Positions 26,820-35,211 of a DNA stretch of 64,000 bases are shown piece by piece. Position 1 is the stretch's first letter. Each line of letters opens with the position of its first letter. The notes beneath the pieces were generated by a model. It saw nothing but the letters and a program-made list of their open reading frames with translations, made no database searches and was not told the DNA's origin. Both the position numbers and the translations under genes were made by a program. Source of the stretch: Geoalkalibacter subterraneus (lineage in GTDB: Bacteria > Desulfobacterota > Desulfuromonadia > Desulfuromonadales > Geoalkalibacteraceae). The stretch spans positions 1,736,001 through 1,800,000 of the forward strand of contig NZ_CP010311.1 of assembly GCF_000827125.1 (NCBI RefSeq), written 5' to 3'.

Positions 26820-26950
26820 GTGAATTTGGGACAACCTTGGTACGGAAACGGATGATGCCACCATCTGGAAGCGGGGTGCATGACGGAGACAGGGCGCACA
26901 TCGGTGCGCCCCTACGGGGACCGTCGGCAATGCATTGATAACGTACCCCG
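26820..26950. repeat. REP hairpin cluster
   Basis: Inverted hairpin GGGCGCACATCGGTGCGCCC then CTAC at 26892-26914, preceded by the REP spacer (CCCGGTGAATTTGGGACAAC region). The stem differs from the common GACCC/GGGTC version but pairs fully. Confidence 0.75.
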
Positions 26951-26985
26951 GTGTTTGGCAACAGGCTGTCGTAGGTCGACGGGAT

Positions 26986-28254
26986 TCATCCTCCACACAG
27001 CCATTTCCACACAGGGCGCACATGAATAGTGCCTGTCGCAGCGGAAATGGTTTCTTCGTGATCGGAGGTGAGCAGAAAACTCTGCTTCAGCTTGAGACTG
27101 GTCATGGCCTCTTCGAGGGCGCGAATTTCTCTGTGGCGGGTTTCGGGTTTTTCCAGAGTGACGCTGACGTTGTAGAGGTTGCCAAGGGCGAAAAAATCCA
27201 CCTCGTACTGTTGTTTGACATAGTAGATGTCGCGGGTTTGCCGACGCAGGTGCAGAAAAACCAGGTTTTCTAAAAGTTTTCCCAGATCCTGGTTGGTAAA
27301 GGCGTCGTAGAGGCGTTTGTAGCCGTTGTCGATGATATAGACCTTTTTGGGGTTGCGCTGTTCCTCTTGAATGGAATCTCGGAAAATCGGAATGCTGAAG
27401 GCCGCATAGGCGTCGTTGAGGTAGGAGAAATAGTCGGCCAGGGTGTCCCTGGAAAGTTTGAAGCCCTGCGAGCGAAAGTCGTTGTAGAGCTTGTTGAAGC
27501 TGACAAGGGTTGCAGGATTGGCAAATAGATATTTGATCAGATGTTTCAGCAGGGCACGATTGGTGACACCGAAGCGATCGATGATGTCGCGGTAGACGAT
27601 CAGGTCGAGGTAATCGCGCAGGATTCGTCTTTCGAGGTCATCGCTCTGCTCGAAACACTCCGCGAAGCCGCCATGGCGTAAATAGTGTTCGAAATGGTGC
27701 TTGATCCAACTGCATGAATCAGAGGAATGCAGGTTGATTCGGATGTCGTGGTAGCGCAGGTATTCGGTAAAGGAGAACGGAAAAATTTCGTACGCGATGG
27801 TTCGTCCGCGCAAGCTTGTCGCGAGTTCACTGCTGAGCAGTTTAGCCGATGAGCCGGTGATGAAAATCTGGCTTTTTTCTGTGTCGTGCATGCGCCGGAT
27901 AAATTTTTCCCAGCTTTGGATGTTTTGTATTTCATCAAAAAACCAATAGGTCTTCTCCTGCCGTTGATCTGGGTAAAGTTCGTAATAGGCTTCGAGAATA
28001 AAGACCAGATCGTCAATGCCCAGGCTGTCAAGTCGGTCATCCTCAAAGTTGAGGTAAACAATCCGGCGGGAGTCAATGGTGTTTCTGAGCTGTGTGATGG
28101 CATGCTGAAGCACAGAGGTTTTCCCGGCACGGCGTACGCCGATGAGGGAGATGATTTTATGACTGTCCAGGGGGAATTCGAGATCGCGAGGCACACGTTC
28201 TGGAAGGGTGCGTTCCTGAAAGTCGACAATGAGGCGTTTGAGGGTTTTTTTCAA
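26986..28254 (-). CDS. AAA_14/DUF4143 ATP-binding protein
   Basis: A 422-residue ATPase starting at TTG (28254) behind a perfect AAGGAGG. Walker A is GVRRAGKTS near 39-47 and Walker B is WFFDEIQN near 103-110, followed by the sensor-like FITGSSAKLLS. The C-terminal half (GKLLENLVFLHLRRQ, then VDFFAL) is the DUF4143 nuclease-like region seen in this family. These proteins are common in accessory regions; their job is unknown. REPs follow its stop. Confidence 0.82.
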   Translation of the reverse strand: MKKTLKRLIVDFQERTLPERVPRDLEFPLDSHKIISLIGVRRAGKTSVLQHAITQLRNTIDSRRIVYLNFEDDRLDSLGIDDLVFILEAYYELYPDQRQEKTYWFFDEIQNIQSWEKFIRRMHDTEKSQIFITGSSAKLLSSELATSLRGRTIAYEIFPFSFTEYLRYHDIRINLHSSDSCSWIKHHFEHYLRHGGFAECFEQSDDLERRILRDYLDLIVYRDIIDRFGVTNRALLKHLIKYLFANPATLVSFNKLYNDFRSQGFKLSRDTLADYFSYLNDAYAAFSIPIFRDSIQEEQRNPKKVYIIDNGYKRLYDAFTNQDLGKLLENLVFLHLRRQTRDIYYVKQQYEVDFFALGNLYNVSVTLEKPETRHREIRALEEAMTSLKLKQSFLLTSDHEETISAATGTIHVRPVWKWLCGG

Positions 28255-28410
28255 TTCGTCCTCCTTGAGGGCGGCATATATGTTTCATTATTGCCTTTTT
28301 GAAAAGGCAAAAACAAGAGAAATCGAAATGAAGCGAGGATTTTAAATACGGGACGCAGATCAGATCGGAGAACGGCGGGATCCAAGCAGATAGAGAGAAC
28401 ATCGGATTCC

Positions 28411-28445
28411 CCTGTTGTCAAGCCTGACCCCTCGTTCGTGACCTG
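28411..28445 (+). repeat. End fragment of the GTCAAGCCTGACCCC element
   Basis: TTGTCAAGCCTGACCCCTCG, as at the right end of elements A and B, lying alone between the ATPase gene and hipB. No gene is seen in 28255-28655; the rest of the gap holds this fragment and the operator-like repeats. Confidence 0.65.
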
Positions 28446-28512
28446 TCTTTTTGTCAGCCCCGGATAAATTTACAGAAACGATGATGCACTAACCAATAAA
28501 AATCACAAATAA

Positions 28513-28561
28513 TGACTCATATATAAGTCATAGATACATAATATGCTTTTTTTATGAGTCA
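28513..28561. promoter_or_regulatory. Candidate HipB operator
   Basis: TGACTCAT (28513-28520) faces ATGAGTCA (28554-28561), and inside the first arm a shorter palindrome TGACT-N8-AGTCA runs 28513-28530. The spacing is about four helical turns between the outer arms. Located about 95 bases upstream of hipB, it is a plausible site for autorepression by the HipB/HipA complex. Confidence 0.5.
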
Positions 28562-28655
28562 CTCTTCTTGACAGGCCCATCCTCTTTCAGCATAGTCTTA
28601 CAAAACAGGTGCATAACTGAACGACTACCACCAGAAACCCGGGTTGAGAAAAACG

Positions 28656-28988
28656 ATGACTCAGGTACGTGCTTTTTCGAAATACACCATGGAAGCTGTC
28701 AAGCTGCTCGGAAAACAGATCCAGCTTAGTCGCAAGCAACGTCGCTGGTCGGAAGCTGAGCTTGCTGAGCGAGCCGGGATTGCGAGGGCAACCCTGCAGC
28801 GGATTGAAAAAGGAGACATGGCCTGCAAGATCGGGCTGGTCTTTGAAGTCGCGACACTTGTCGGAATCAAACTTTTTGATGCGGACAGCGAAACACTAAG
28901 AGGGCGAATCCATGAAACCGACGAGCGGATCGCTCTGCTTCCCAAGCATATTCACCCCAGAAGAAAACCGGTCGATGATGAGTTCTAA
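28656..28988 (+). CDS. hipB: HipB-like antitoxin, HTH (Xre family)
   Basis: About 110 residues from the ATG at 28656 (TTG at 28644 is an alternative). The helix-turn-helix is clear: LGKQIQLSRKQRRWSEAELA, then AGIARATLQRIEKGD. It would bind the inverted repeats upstream and hold the kinase toxin inactive. It overlaps the start of hipA by about 14 bases. Confidence 0.85.
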   Translation: MTQVRAFSKYTMEAVKLLGKQIQLSRKQRRWSEAELAERAGIARATLQRIEKGDMACKIGLVFEVATLVGIKLFDADSETLRGRIHETDERIALLPKHIHPRRKPVDDEF

Positions 28989-30294
28989 ACCAGAAAAGCA
29001 CATAGAAGCTTACGTCTGGATCTGGTTGCCGGGCGAGGTCGACCCGGTCGTCGCCGGAAAACTGACGGCAGAAGGGGATACGCTGGTTTTCAACTACGGC
29101 AAAAGTTATCTCGAACGAGGCAACGCCATCTCCATCTATGACCGTGAACTTCCTTTACGATCAGGGGTGCTTCCCCTGCCAAAAGGCCTGACCATCCCCG
29201 GCTGCATCCGTGATAGCGCCCCGGATGCCTGGGGGCGACGCGTTTTACTGAACAGACTGCTTGGACGCAAAGGGGGCAATGCCGATGTCTCTCAACTCGA
29301 TGAACTGACCTACCTTCTCGAATCCGGCTCCGACCGTATCGGCGCACTCGATTTCCAGCTCTCACCAGTCGAATATGTGCCACGCTCCCCGGTCAACGCC
29401 CCTCTTGAGGAGTTGCTTCGATCTGCTGAACGTGTTGAGAAAGGCGTCCCCCTGAATCCAGACATTGACGAAGCTTTGCACCATGGCAGCTCGATCGGAG
29501 GGGCCCGCCCCAAGGCGCTTATCGAACATCAGTACAAAAAATACATTGCAAAATTTTCTTCGACCACAGACCTGTACAGTGTCGTCAAAGCTGAATTTAT
29601 CGCCATGCGTCTCGCAAAACTGAGCGGGCTCAATGTTGCTGAGGTGGTTCTGACCTCAGCTCTGGGCAAGGACATCTTACTGATTGAGCGCTTTGACCGT
29701 ATCTGGTGTGATAAGGGCTGGCAACGCCGGGTCATGCTTTCAGCGCTGACATTACTTAGTCTGGACGAAATGATGGCCCGCTACGCCAGTTACCAGGATC
29801 TTGCAGAGATTATCCGGCATAAATTCAGCGAACCTCAGCCCACACTGAAGGAGCTATTTTCCCGCATCGTCTTCAACATCCTCGTCGGAAACACCGACGA
29901 CCATGCCCGGAATCATGCGGCATTCTGGGATGGTGAAATTCTCTCCATCACTCCCGCTTATGATGTCTGTCCGCAAGGACGCAGCGGAAACGAGGCGACT
30001 CAGGCCATGTTGATCAGGGGCGACAATCGAATGAGCCGCATCTCCTCATGTTTCGAAGCCGCGCATCAGTTTTTTTTGTCCCCAAGTGAAGCAAGAGCCA
30101 TTGTCAGCCATCAACTCACAATGATTGGTGATTGCTGGGATGAGGTCTGCAGTCAGGCAGAACTGAGCGAGACCGATCGCAGATTGTTATGGGGAAGGCA
30201 GTTTCTCAACCCCTTCGCGTTCAGTGATCTGACTGGCGACAATGCTGCTCTCAGGTCGCTTGCGGACGAAATTTTCAAGAAAAACACACTCTGA
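28975..30294 (+). CDS. hipA: HipA-like serine/threonine kinase toxin
   Basis: About 439 residues, the usual HipA length. I start at the ATG at 28975, with 28978 as the neighbouring alternative. The N-terminal coupling domain is followed by the kinase core with SSIGGARPKALIE, DILLIERFDR, the catalytic loop NILVGNTDDHARNHA and metal-binding SITPAYDVCP. Characterised HipA proteins phosphorylate glutamyl-tRNA synthetase or similar targets and cause dormancy. All kinase motifs seem present. Confidence 0.88.
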   Translation: MMSSKPEKHIEAYVWIWLPGEVDPVVAGKLTAEGDTLVFNYGKSYLERGNAISIYDRELPLRSGVLPLPKGLTIPGCIRDSAPDAWGRRVLLNRLLGRKGGNADVSQLDELTYLLESGSDRIGALDFQLSPVEYVPRSPVNAPLEELLRSAERVEKGVPLNPDIDEALHHGSSIGGARPKALIEHQYKKYIAKFSSTTDLYSVVKAEFIAMRLAKLSGLNVAEVVLTSALGKDILLIERFDRIWCDKGWQRRVMLSALTLLSLDEMMARYASYQDLAEIIRHKFSEPQPTLKELFSRIVFNILVGNTDDHARNHAAFWDGEILSITPAYDVCPQGRSGNEATQAMLIRGDNRMSRISSCFEAAHQFFLSPSEARAIVSHQLTMIGDCWDEVCSQAELSETDRRLLWGRQFLNPFAFSDLTGDNAALRSLADEIFKKNTL

Positions 30295-30314
30295 GGCATA
30301 ATCTTTAAAAAAAA

Positions 30315-30460
30315 GAACATCGAGGGTCAGGCCTGACAAATGAAAGAACATCGAGGGTCAGGCCTGACAAATGGGTAAAAGTCCTTAAAATCACACATAC
30401 TCAGAAAACCTTGAATTCATTTCTTGTGGTTCAGGTGCGTATTCCGGAGAAACTGACTAA
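30315..30460 (+). repeat. Tandem left-end fragments of the 467-bp element
   Basis: GAACATCGAGGGTCAGGCCT occurs twice, 31 bases apart (30315 and 30346). The second copy runs on into GACAAATGGGTAAAAGTC and, with divergence, to GTGCGTATTCCGGAGAAAC. The remainder of the element is missing. Confidence 0.65.
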
Positions 30461-30499
30461 GGGTAGCCCACCGAGGCGTCAATACGCTGATACTTGAAT

Positions 30500-30660
30500 A
30501 CGTGCATTTGGCGGAGCAACCTGAAGATTTGAGAGAACCGGCTTCATGCACTTTCTGGCGACAGGAAAGGGCAATATGCCATCTCAATTCATGCTCAATG
30601 GCGCATCTGCTTTCGTTTCGAAGACGGTAACGCGTACGACGTTGAAATCTGCGAAATCAC
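30500..30660 (+). pseudogene. C-terminal remnant of a HigB/RelE-type toxin
   Basis: From about 30536 one frame reads NRLHALSGDRKGQYAISIHA, then QWRICFRFEDGNAYDVEI. This is the conserved C-terminal half of HigB toxins. A stop lies just before it, and the preceding residues (EDLREP) are in another frame, so there is a frameshift near 30530. No HigA antitoxin follows; the normal end of the toxin is replaced by unrelated sequence. Confidence 0.75.
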
Positions 30661-30763
30661 AATTTCCTTTTTGCCTTCCCTTGAAGCAATTCCAATTTTA
30701 CCTTGCAGGACCGTCGAACCTAATTTAGACTGAATTCAGTATTTATCTTTGGGAGGTCTGACC

Positions 30764-31051
30764 ATGAAACTCAGCGAATCGGTGAAACCTATTACTTATT
30801 TTAAGGCCCATGCATCTGAGGTCCTTGAGAAGCTTAACCAGGACGGAAACTCCATGGTCATCACCCAGAACGGTGAGGCAAAAGCAGTGGTCATGGGAAT
30901 TCGGGAATACGAGCGCCTGAAGGATGGTGTTTCGCTGATGCAGTTGGTGGCACAAGGCGAACGCAGTATCCGGGAAGGCCAGGGAAGAAGCCTGGGAGAG
31001 GGGTTCGAGGAGCTTTGGGAGAAGATTGATCGTGAGGAAGATGAGGGATGA
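30764..31051 (+). CDS. Phd/YefM-family antitoxin
   Basis: About 95 residues from the ATG at 30764 behind GGGAGGT. The N-terminal Phd/YefM DNA-binding fold reads VKPITYFKAHASEVLEKLNQ, then VITQNGEAKAVVMGI. The acidic tail after residue 60 would bind the toxin. It overlaps the toxin gene by an ATGA junction. Confidence 0.87.
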   Translation: MKLSESVKPITYFKAHASEVLEKLNQDGNSMVITQNGEAKAVVMGIREYERLKDGVSLMQLVAQGERSIREGQGRSLGEGFEELWEKIDREEDEG

Positions 31052-31380
31052 AAAAGTATAGGGTTGTGTTGGCTCCCGACTTTTTGACTGATCTTTTCGA
31101 AGTTTATCAATATGTGGTCTTCAAAGATGGCAAGGAGAGGGCCAGGTCTTTAGTTAAAATTTTGGAAAAGGCTGCACGGCGCCTGGAGAAGTTTCCGGAT
31201 CGGGGACATGTCTTGCCAGAATTGGCTCCCATGGGAATCAAAGATGTGCAGGAAATCACGAACGGCCCTTATCGAATTATTTATAGGGTACTCGATGACG
31301 CCGTCCACGTGGTGGCCTGTATTGATGGCCGGCGGGATGTGGAGCAGGTTTTAATTCAGCGGTCTTTGCGAGAATCCTAG
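31048..31380 (+). CDS. RelE/ParE-family toxin
   Basis: A 110-residue basic protein: YRVVLAPDFLTDLFEVYQYV, then RLEKFPDRGHVLPEL and NGPYRIIYRVLDDAVHVVAC, the ParE/RelE strand pattern. ParE members poison gyrase and RelE members cut mRNA; the sequence does not decide which. Coupled to the antitoxin upstream and apparently complete. Confidence 0.85.
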   Translation: MKKYRVVLAPDFLTDLFEVYQYVVFKDGKERARSLVKILEKAARRLEKFPDRGHVLPELAPMGIKDVQEITNGPYRIIYRVLDDAVHVVACIDGRRDVEQVLIQRSLRES

Positions 31381-31426
31381 ATTGCGTATTCCGGTGAAAG
31401 TGGGCCGCTGAGAGAGGAGATCGAAA

Positions 31427-31510
31427 ATGAAACTCAGTGATGAGGAGCTGCTGAAGCGCGATGCGCATCGCAATATCGGCGAAGAACTTCTGGGGCTGCC
31501 AAATCATTGA
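31427..31510 (+). pseudogene. Short ORF, possible N-terminal stub of an HTH antitoxin
   Basis: Twenty-seven codons reading MKLSDEELLKRDAHRNIGEE, with GAGAGGAG upstream. The pattern resembles the first residues of HTH antitoxins of the HigA/NadS kind, but no HTH follows. It is preceded by ATTCCGGTGAAAGTGGGCC, the IS21-like string also found in the 467-bp elements. The assignment is tentative. Confidence 0.35.
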
Positions 31511-31627
31511 TTGCCATTGCCATTAAACGCCCTGATGTCTTGAAGGAAATCCTGGCTGGTCAGAAAAATCATCTATCCGCTGCATGAAAAGGTCTTTGGG
31601 CGCAAAACCTTTGCCTACCTCGACGAA

Positions 31628-32893
31628 TTGGAAGAGCAGCAGTGGTGGAGCCGCGCCCAGTTGGAGGAGCTGCGCTTTCTCAAGCTGCGAAAGTTGCTGC
31701 TGCATGCACAGGCCAATACCCCATTCTATGCTGAGCGCTTCAAGGGGGCCGGTTTCGATCCGAAGCGTATGCAGGATGTGGATGATCTTAAAAAAATACC
31801 GGTTCTTTCCAAGGCTGAAATCAAGCGTAATCTTGACAAAATGACTTGGTCGGCTTGCCCTGGCGGACTTCATCGGTACAATACAGGGGGGTCTTCCGGA
31901 GAGCCGTTGATTTTTTATTTTGACCGACGACGGCAGGCGATGGACAAGGCTGCGCGTATGATGACCCATCGTTGGTGGGGATGCGATGTGGGCGATCCGG
32001 AGCTTTACCTGTGGGGATCGCCGCTGGAAGTCAAGAAGCAGGACCGCTTGAAAGATCTTCGAGACAAGTTGACCAATGAAATGTTGATCAGCGCTTTTGA
32101 GATTTCGCCTCAGAAAGTTCCGGAAATTTATTCCTCCTTTGAGAAATTCCGTCCTAAAAGCGTCTTCGGCTATCCAAGCACGATCGCTTTGTTTGCTGAC
32201 ATGGCTGCGCAACAGGGGCTTGATCTCAAGCGCCTGGGGGTGCAGGTGGTGTTTTCCACGGCCGAGGTTCTTTACGATCATCAGCGGGATGCGATTTCCG
32301 GCGGGTTCGGGAAAATTCCAGTGGTGGACAGCTACGGCAGCCGCGAAGGCGGATTCGTCAGCCATCAGTGCCGCGAAGGGCGTCATCACCTGATGGATCC
32401 CAATTATGTGATCGAGTTTGTGCAGGACGGCCGCACGGTGGGCGAAGGCGAGGACGGTGAAATTGTTCTGACGCATCTCGACAACTGGGGCATGCCTTTT
32501 ATCCGCTATCAGACTGGCGATGTGGCCCAGCGCGGCCCTGCGGGGTGTCAATGCGGCCGGGGGCTGGCCACCATGGAAAAGATCCAGGGACGTACTACCG
32601 ATTTTATCGTTACGCCGGATGGCCGCTGGCAGCATGCGCTCTCCATCATCTACGTGGTGCGTGATATCGAAGGAGTGGAGCAGTTCAAGATCCTGCAGGA
32701 GGCGGTGGATGATGTCCGGGTTCTACTGGTGACCAACGATATGTATCCAAGTGACGGCGACAAGCGCATCGACGCTGGTTTCAAAAAGCGTATGGGGGAT
32801 GTGGTGCAGGTCCAGGTGGAGCATGTCGAGGACATCCCGCCTGAGGCGTCGGGGAAATTCCGGTATGTTGTTTCAAAGGTTGCCCGCCCGTAG
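31628..32893 (+). CDS. CapK-like protein (phenylacetate-CoA ligase superfamily), 5' end damaged
   Basis: A 421-residue open frame from TTG at 31628. It has NTGGSSGEPLIFYF, VVDSYGSREGGF and FIRYQTGDVAQ, as in the homologue at 19403, and ends PEASGKFRYVVSKV. The frame extends homology upstream (WLVRKIIYPLHEKVFGRKTF, from about 31562), aligning with the N-terminus of the other copy. No ATG, GTG or TTG exists there and a TGA stands where the start should be. So either the start codon was lost or the first ~25 residues are no longer made. It is next to the second TIGR03790 gene. Confidence 0.78.
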   Translation: MEEQQWWSRAQLEELRFLKLRKLLLHAQANTPFYAERFKGAGFDPKRMQDVDDLKKIPVLSKAEIKRNLDKMTWSACPGGLHRYNTGGSSGEPLIFYFDRRRQAMDKAARMMTHRWWGCDVGDPELYLWGSPLEVKKQDRLKDLRDKLTNEMLISAFEISPQKVPEIYSSFEKFRPKSVFGYPSTIALFADMAAQQGLDLKRLGVQVVFSTAEVLYDHQRDAISGGFGKIPVVDSYGSREGGFVSHQCREGRHHLMDPNYVIEFVQDGRTVGEGEDGEIVLTHLDNWGMPFIRYQTGDVAQRGPAGCQCGRGLATMEKIQGRTTDFIVTPDGRWQHALSIIYVVRDIEGVEQFKILQEAVDDVRVLLVTNDMYPSDGDKRIDAGFKKRMGDVVQVQVEHVEDIPPEASGKFRYVVSKVARP

Positions 32894-32914
32894 GGAACCT
32901 CGGTAAATACACCG

Positions 32915-33058
32915 ATTGTAGGGGCGACCCGCTGGGTCGCCCTGTTGAAATACGGCACCCCGGTGAATGGAAAAAACCGGTGCAGGGACAGGCGGTGCCA
33001 GACCTTGGAACGGGATGAATGACGGTGACAGGGCGACCCAGCGGGTCGCCCCTACGGT
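32915..33058. repeat. REP/BIME pair
   Basis: Forward hairpin GTAGGGGCGACCCGCTGGG near 32919, spacer with ACGGCACCCCGG, and inverted hairpin ending CCCCTAC near 33055. It fills most of the gap between the CapK-like and TIGR03790 genes. Confidence 0.85.
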
Positions 33059-33074
33059 ATCGAAGGAAGGTTCG

Positions 33075-34307
33075 ATGAAAAACGCACTGTTTTTACTCCT
33101 CTTTTTGCTTCTCCTTCCCTGCTTCGCCCATGCCCTTCAACCCGCTGAAGTGGCCGTGGTGTGCAATAGTTTCGTCGAAGAGAGCATGTCTCTGGCTGAA
33201 TACTACATGAAAGCGCGCGGCATCCCGTCAAAAAACCTGATCAAGATTCGACCGCCCCACAAAGAATCGGTTTCGCGCAGAGATTATGAACGTGACATCG
33301 CCGCCCCGATTCGCAAGGTGCTTGAGAACGAATTTTCGCCGGGAACTATCCGTGCCTTGGTCGTGATGTATGGCGTCCCCTTGCGGGTTGGAGCGCCACA
33401 GAGAACCGACGAGGAGGAAGAGCGACTCCAGCAATTGACAACCCGCAGAGATGAATTGCGCGCAAGCCTCAAAGGGGAAGATGTTTCTGAGGAAAAGCGC
33501 AGCGCGGCAGAGAAGCAGCTCAAGATCATCTCCAATGCATTGAAAGATCTGAGCAAAAAAGGGTACAGCGCGGCAGTCGATTCGGAACTGACGCTGGTTT
33601 TGGCGAACGATTATCCCCTGGCGGATTGGGTCGACAATCCCTTTTTTCTTGGAAATAAAGACAAGCTTTCATCCATGCCCGTCGGCCGTGATGATGTTCT
33701 GATGGTCAGTCGCCTGGATGGCCCAAGTCCTGCAATCGTCAGACGTATGATTGATGATTCACTGGCGGCGGAAGAGAAGGGGTTGCAAGGCAGGGCTTAC
33801 TTTGATGCCCGCTGGAAGCGCCCTGCCGGCACGGATGTAAGCGGGTCGGGCTTTTATGACCTGTCGATTCACCTGGCCGCGGAGCGGGTGCGTAAAAGCG
33901 GTCGCATGCCGGTGGTCGTCAACGATGATGACACGCTTTTTCAACCGGGTGAGGCCCCTGAAGCGGCTTTGTACTGCGGCTGGTACAGCTTGGCCCGTTA
34001 TGTCGATGCCTTTGAGTGGCGCCCTGGATCAATCGGAATCCACATTGCCAGCCAGGAGTGCCAGACACTGCGCAGCGGCAGCAGCAGGGTCTGGTGCAAG
34101 CGCATGCTAGAGGAGGGCGCTGCGGCGGTTGTCGGCCCGGTGGGTGAACCCTATCTGCAGGCGTATCCTGTGCCGGAGGCATTCTTCAGCATGCTGGTTG
34201 ACGGATATTACACGCTGGTAGAGAGCTATATGTTAAGCCTGCCGTGGCTGTCCTGGAAAATGGTTCTGGTCGGCGATCCGTTGTATCGCCCGTTTGCAGC
34301 GAAATGA
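33075..34307 (+). CDS. TIGR03790 family secreted protein
   Basis: A 410-residue protein from the ATG at 33075 behind AAGGAAGG, with a signal peptide (1 to about 20, ending CFAHA). It has the family pattern LQPAEVAVVCNSFVEESM, YYMKARGIP, IRALVVMYGVPLRV and a C-terminal WKMVLVGDPLYRPF. A region of about residues 110-160 is highly charged and probably coiled. TIGR03790 proteins are of unknown function and track exosortase-bearing genomes. The exosortase gene lies 900 bases downstream. Confidence 0.85.
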   Translation: MKNALFLLLFLLLLPCFAHALQPAEVAVVCNSFVEESMSLAEYYMKARGIPSKNLIKIRPPHKESVSRRDYERDIAAPIRKVLENEFSPGTIRALVVMYGVPLRVGAPQRTDEEEERLQQLTTRRDELRASLKGEDVSEEKRSAAEKQLKIISNALKDLSKKGYSAAVDSELTLVLANDYPLADWVDNPFFLGNKDKLSSMPVGRDDVLMVSRLDGPSPAIVRRMIDDSLAAEEKGLQGRAYFDARWKRPAGTDVSGSGFYDLSIHLAAERVRKSGRMPVVVNDDDTLFQPGEAPEAALYCGWYSLARYVDAFEWRPGSIGIHIASQECQTLRSGSSRVWCKRMLEEGAAAVVGPVGEPYLQAYPVPEAFFSMLVDGYYTLVESYMLSLPWLSWKMVLVGDPLYRPFAAK

Positions 34308-34339
34308 CGTGGTTGGGGGCGAGGTGATCGCCGGAACGG

Positions 34340-34382
34340 GATGAATGACGGGGGCAGGGCGACCCACCGGGTCGCCCCTACA
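34340..34382. repeat. Single inverted REP hairpin
   Basis: GGGCGACCCACCGGGTCGCC then CCTAC at about 34357-34381, overlapping the last codon or two of the PIN gene on the minus strand (ATGTAG in plus orientation includes its stop). Confidence 0.75.
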
Positions 34383-34779
34383 TGGCAAAAAATTCCCCGG
34401 GTGTCAGGGCAGGGATGGTCGAGCCTGGGAAATCCTTGCTGTTGCGGGTGATGATAAAATCACAGGCTTTCTTTTCTGCTGATGCGCAAATGACAGCATC
34501 CTCAAAGTCGGAGAATTGTAAATTCCTGGCGCGGAGAAAAATTGCTTTGTCGGCCGGTATGACAGAAAAGTTCTGCAGCAGCCAGTCGATCAATTCATCT
34601 GCTTGGTGTTTGCCTGCGTATTTTTCAACGAGGTAGTGAAGGGTGGCCAGTGCATGTGCAGCGATGCAGCCGCAGTTTTTTTTTAACGCGAAATCAAGGA
34701 TTTTGGCGGAAGCGTCATAGTGTGGCTGCCTTTTCTGGACAACATCGAGAAAAATATTGAGATCAAGCAGGAGCTTCAT
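34378..34779 (-). CDS. PIN-domain toxin
   Basis: A 133-residue PIN protein: MKLLLDLNIFLDVVQKR with Asp6 and Asp12, ATLHYLVEKY, FSDFEDAVICASAE and FIITRNSKDF supplying the remaining acidic and structural residues. The C-terminus abuts a REP hairpin. It overlaps the upstream antitoxin by 4 bases and appears intact. Confidence 0.85.
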   Translation of the reverse strand: MKLLLDLNIFLDVVQKRQPHYDASAKILDFALKKNCGCIAAHALATLHYLVEKYAGKHQADELIDWLLQNFSVIPADKAIFLRARNLQFSDFEDAVICASAEKKACDFIITRNSKDFPGSTIPALTPGEFFAM

Positions 34780-35012
34780 TGATGCTTATCCTCCATGGCC
34801 TCATGATATTCTTTGCGGGTATCGATTTCTGCGGGGATAATTCCGCTGAAGCGCAGAATATCCGGATGTATACCCCCTTCGGCTCCTCTGCGTAATTGTT
34901 TGAGGTAGCGATCGATGAGTTCAGTTAGCGTGATTCCGTGTTTTGATGCGTAATTTTTAGCAAATTCAACGTCTTCTTCCGGTAAACGTATGGTGAGTTT
35001 GCGTGTTGTCAT
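34776..35012 (-). CDS. DUF6364-like ribbon-helix-helix antitoxin
   Basis: A 78-residue protein: KLTIRLPEEDVEFAKNYASK, then GITLTELIDRYLKQL, a ribbon-helix-helix DNA-binding fold. The acidic tail would bind the PIN toxin. AAGGAG precedes its ATG. Three evenly spaced TACGG repeats lie just upstream and are likely its operator. Confidence 0.82.
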   Translation of the reverse strand: MTTRKLTIRLPEEDVEFAKNYASKHGITLTELIDRYLKQLRRGAEGGIHPDILRFSGIIPAEIDTRKEYHEAMEDKHQ

Positions 35013-35037
35013 CGGTGAACTCCTTTTATTGCAATGA

Positions 35038-35064
35038 TACGGCTATTTTACGGTAAATGTACGG
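35038..35064 (-). promoter_or_regulatory. Three TACGG direct repeats, candidate antitoxin operator
   Basis: TACGG starts at 35038, 35049 and 35060, exactly 11 bases apart. That places each copy on the same face of the helix, as expected for cooperative ribbon-helix-helix dimers. They lie 26-52 bases upstream of the antitoxin start. Confidence 0.55.
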
Positions 35065-35089
35065 CTTGGTCAATTCTGTTGGATTCATG

Positions 35090-35150
35090 CTGTAGGGGCG
35101 ACCCGCTGGGTCGCCCTGGTGAAACACGGTACCCCGGTAAAGGGAAACAA
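35090..35150. repeat. Single forward REP hairpin upstream of the exosortase gene
   Basis: GTAGGGGCGACCCGCTGGGT from 35092, then GCCC and the usual spacer (ACGGTACCCCGG). It sits 90-120 bases before the exosortase start. Confidence 0.8.
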
Positions 35151-35211
35151 ACCCCCGAACCCAACCACCTCAAAAAATGTTATCTAGAAGTGGAGGGCAG
35201 GAGTCTCATAC

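Noticed and set aside
31523-32635. 370-residue ORF antisense to the CapK-like gene
   Set aside because: Shadow of a GC-rich coding gene; composition is as expected of the complementary frame.
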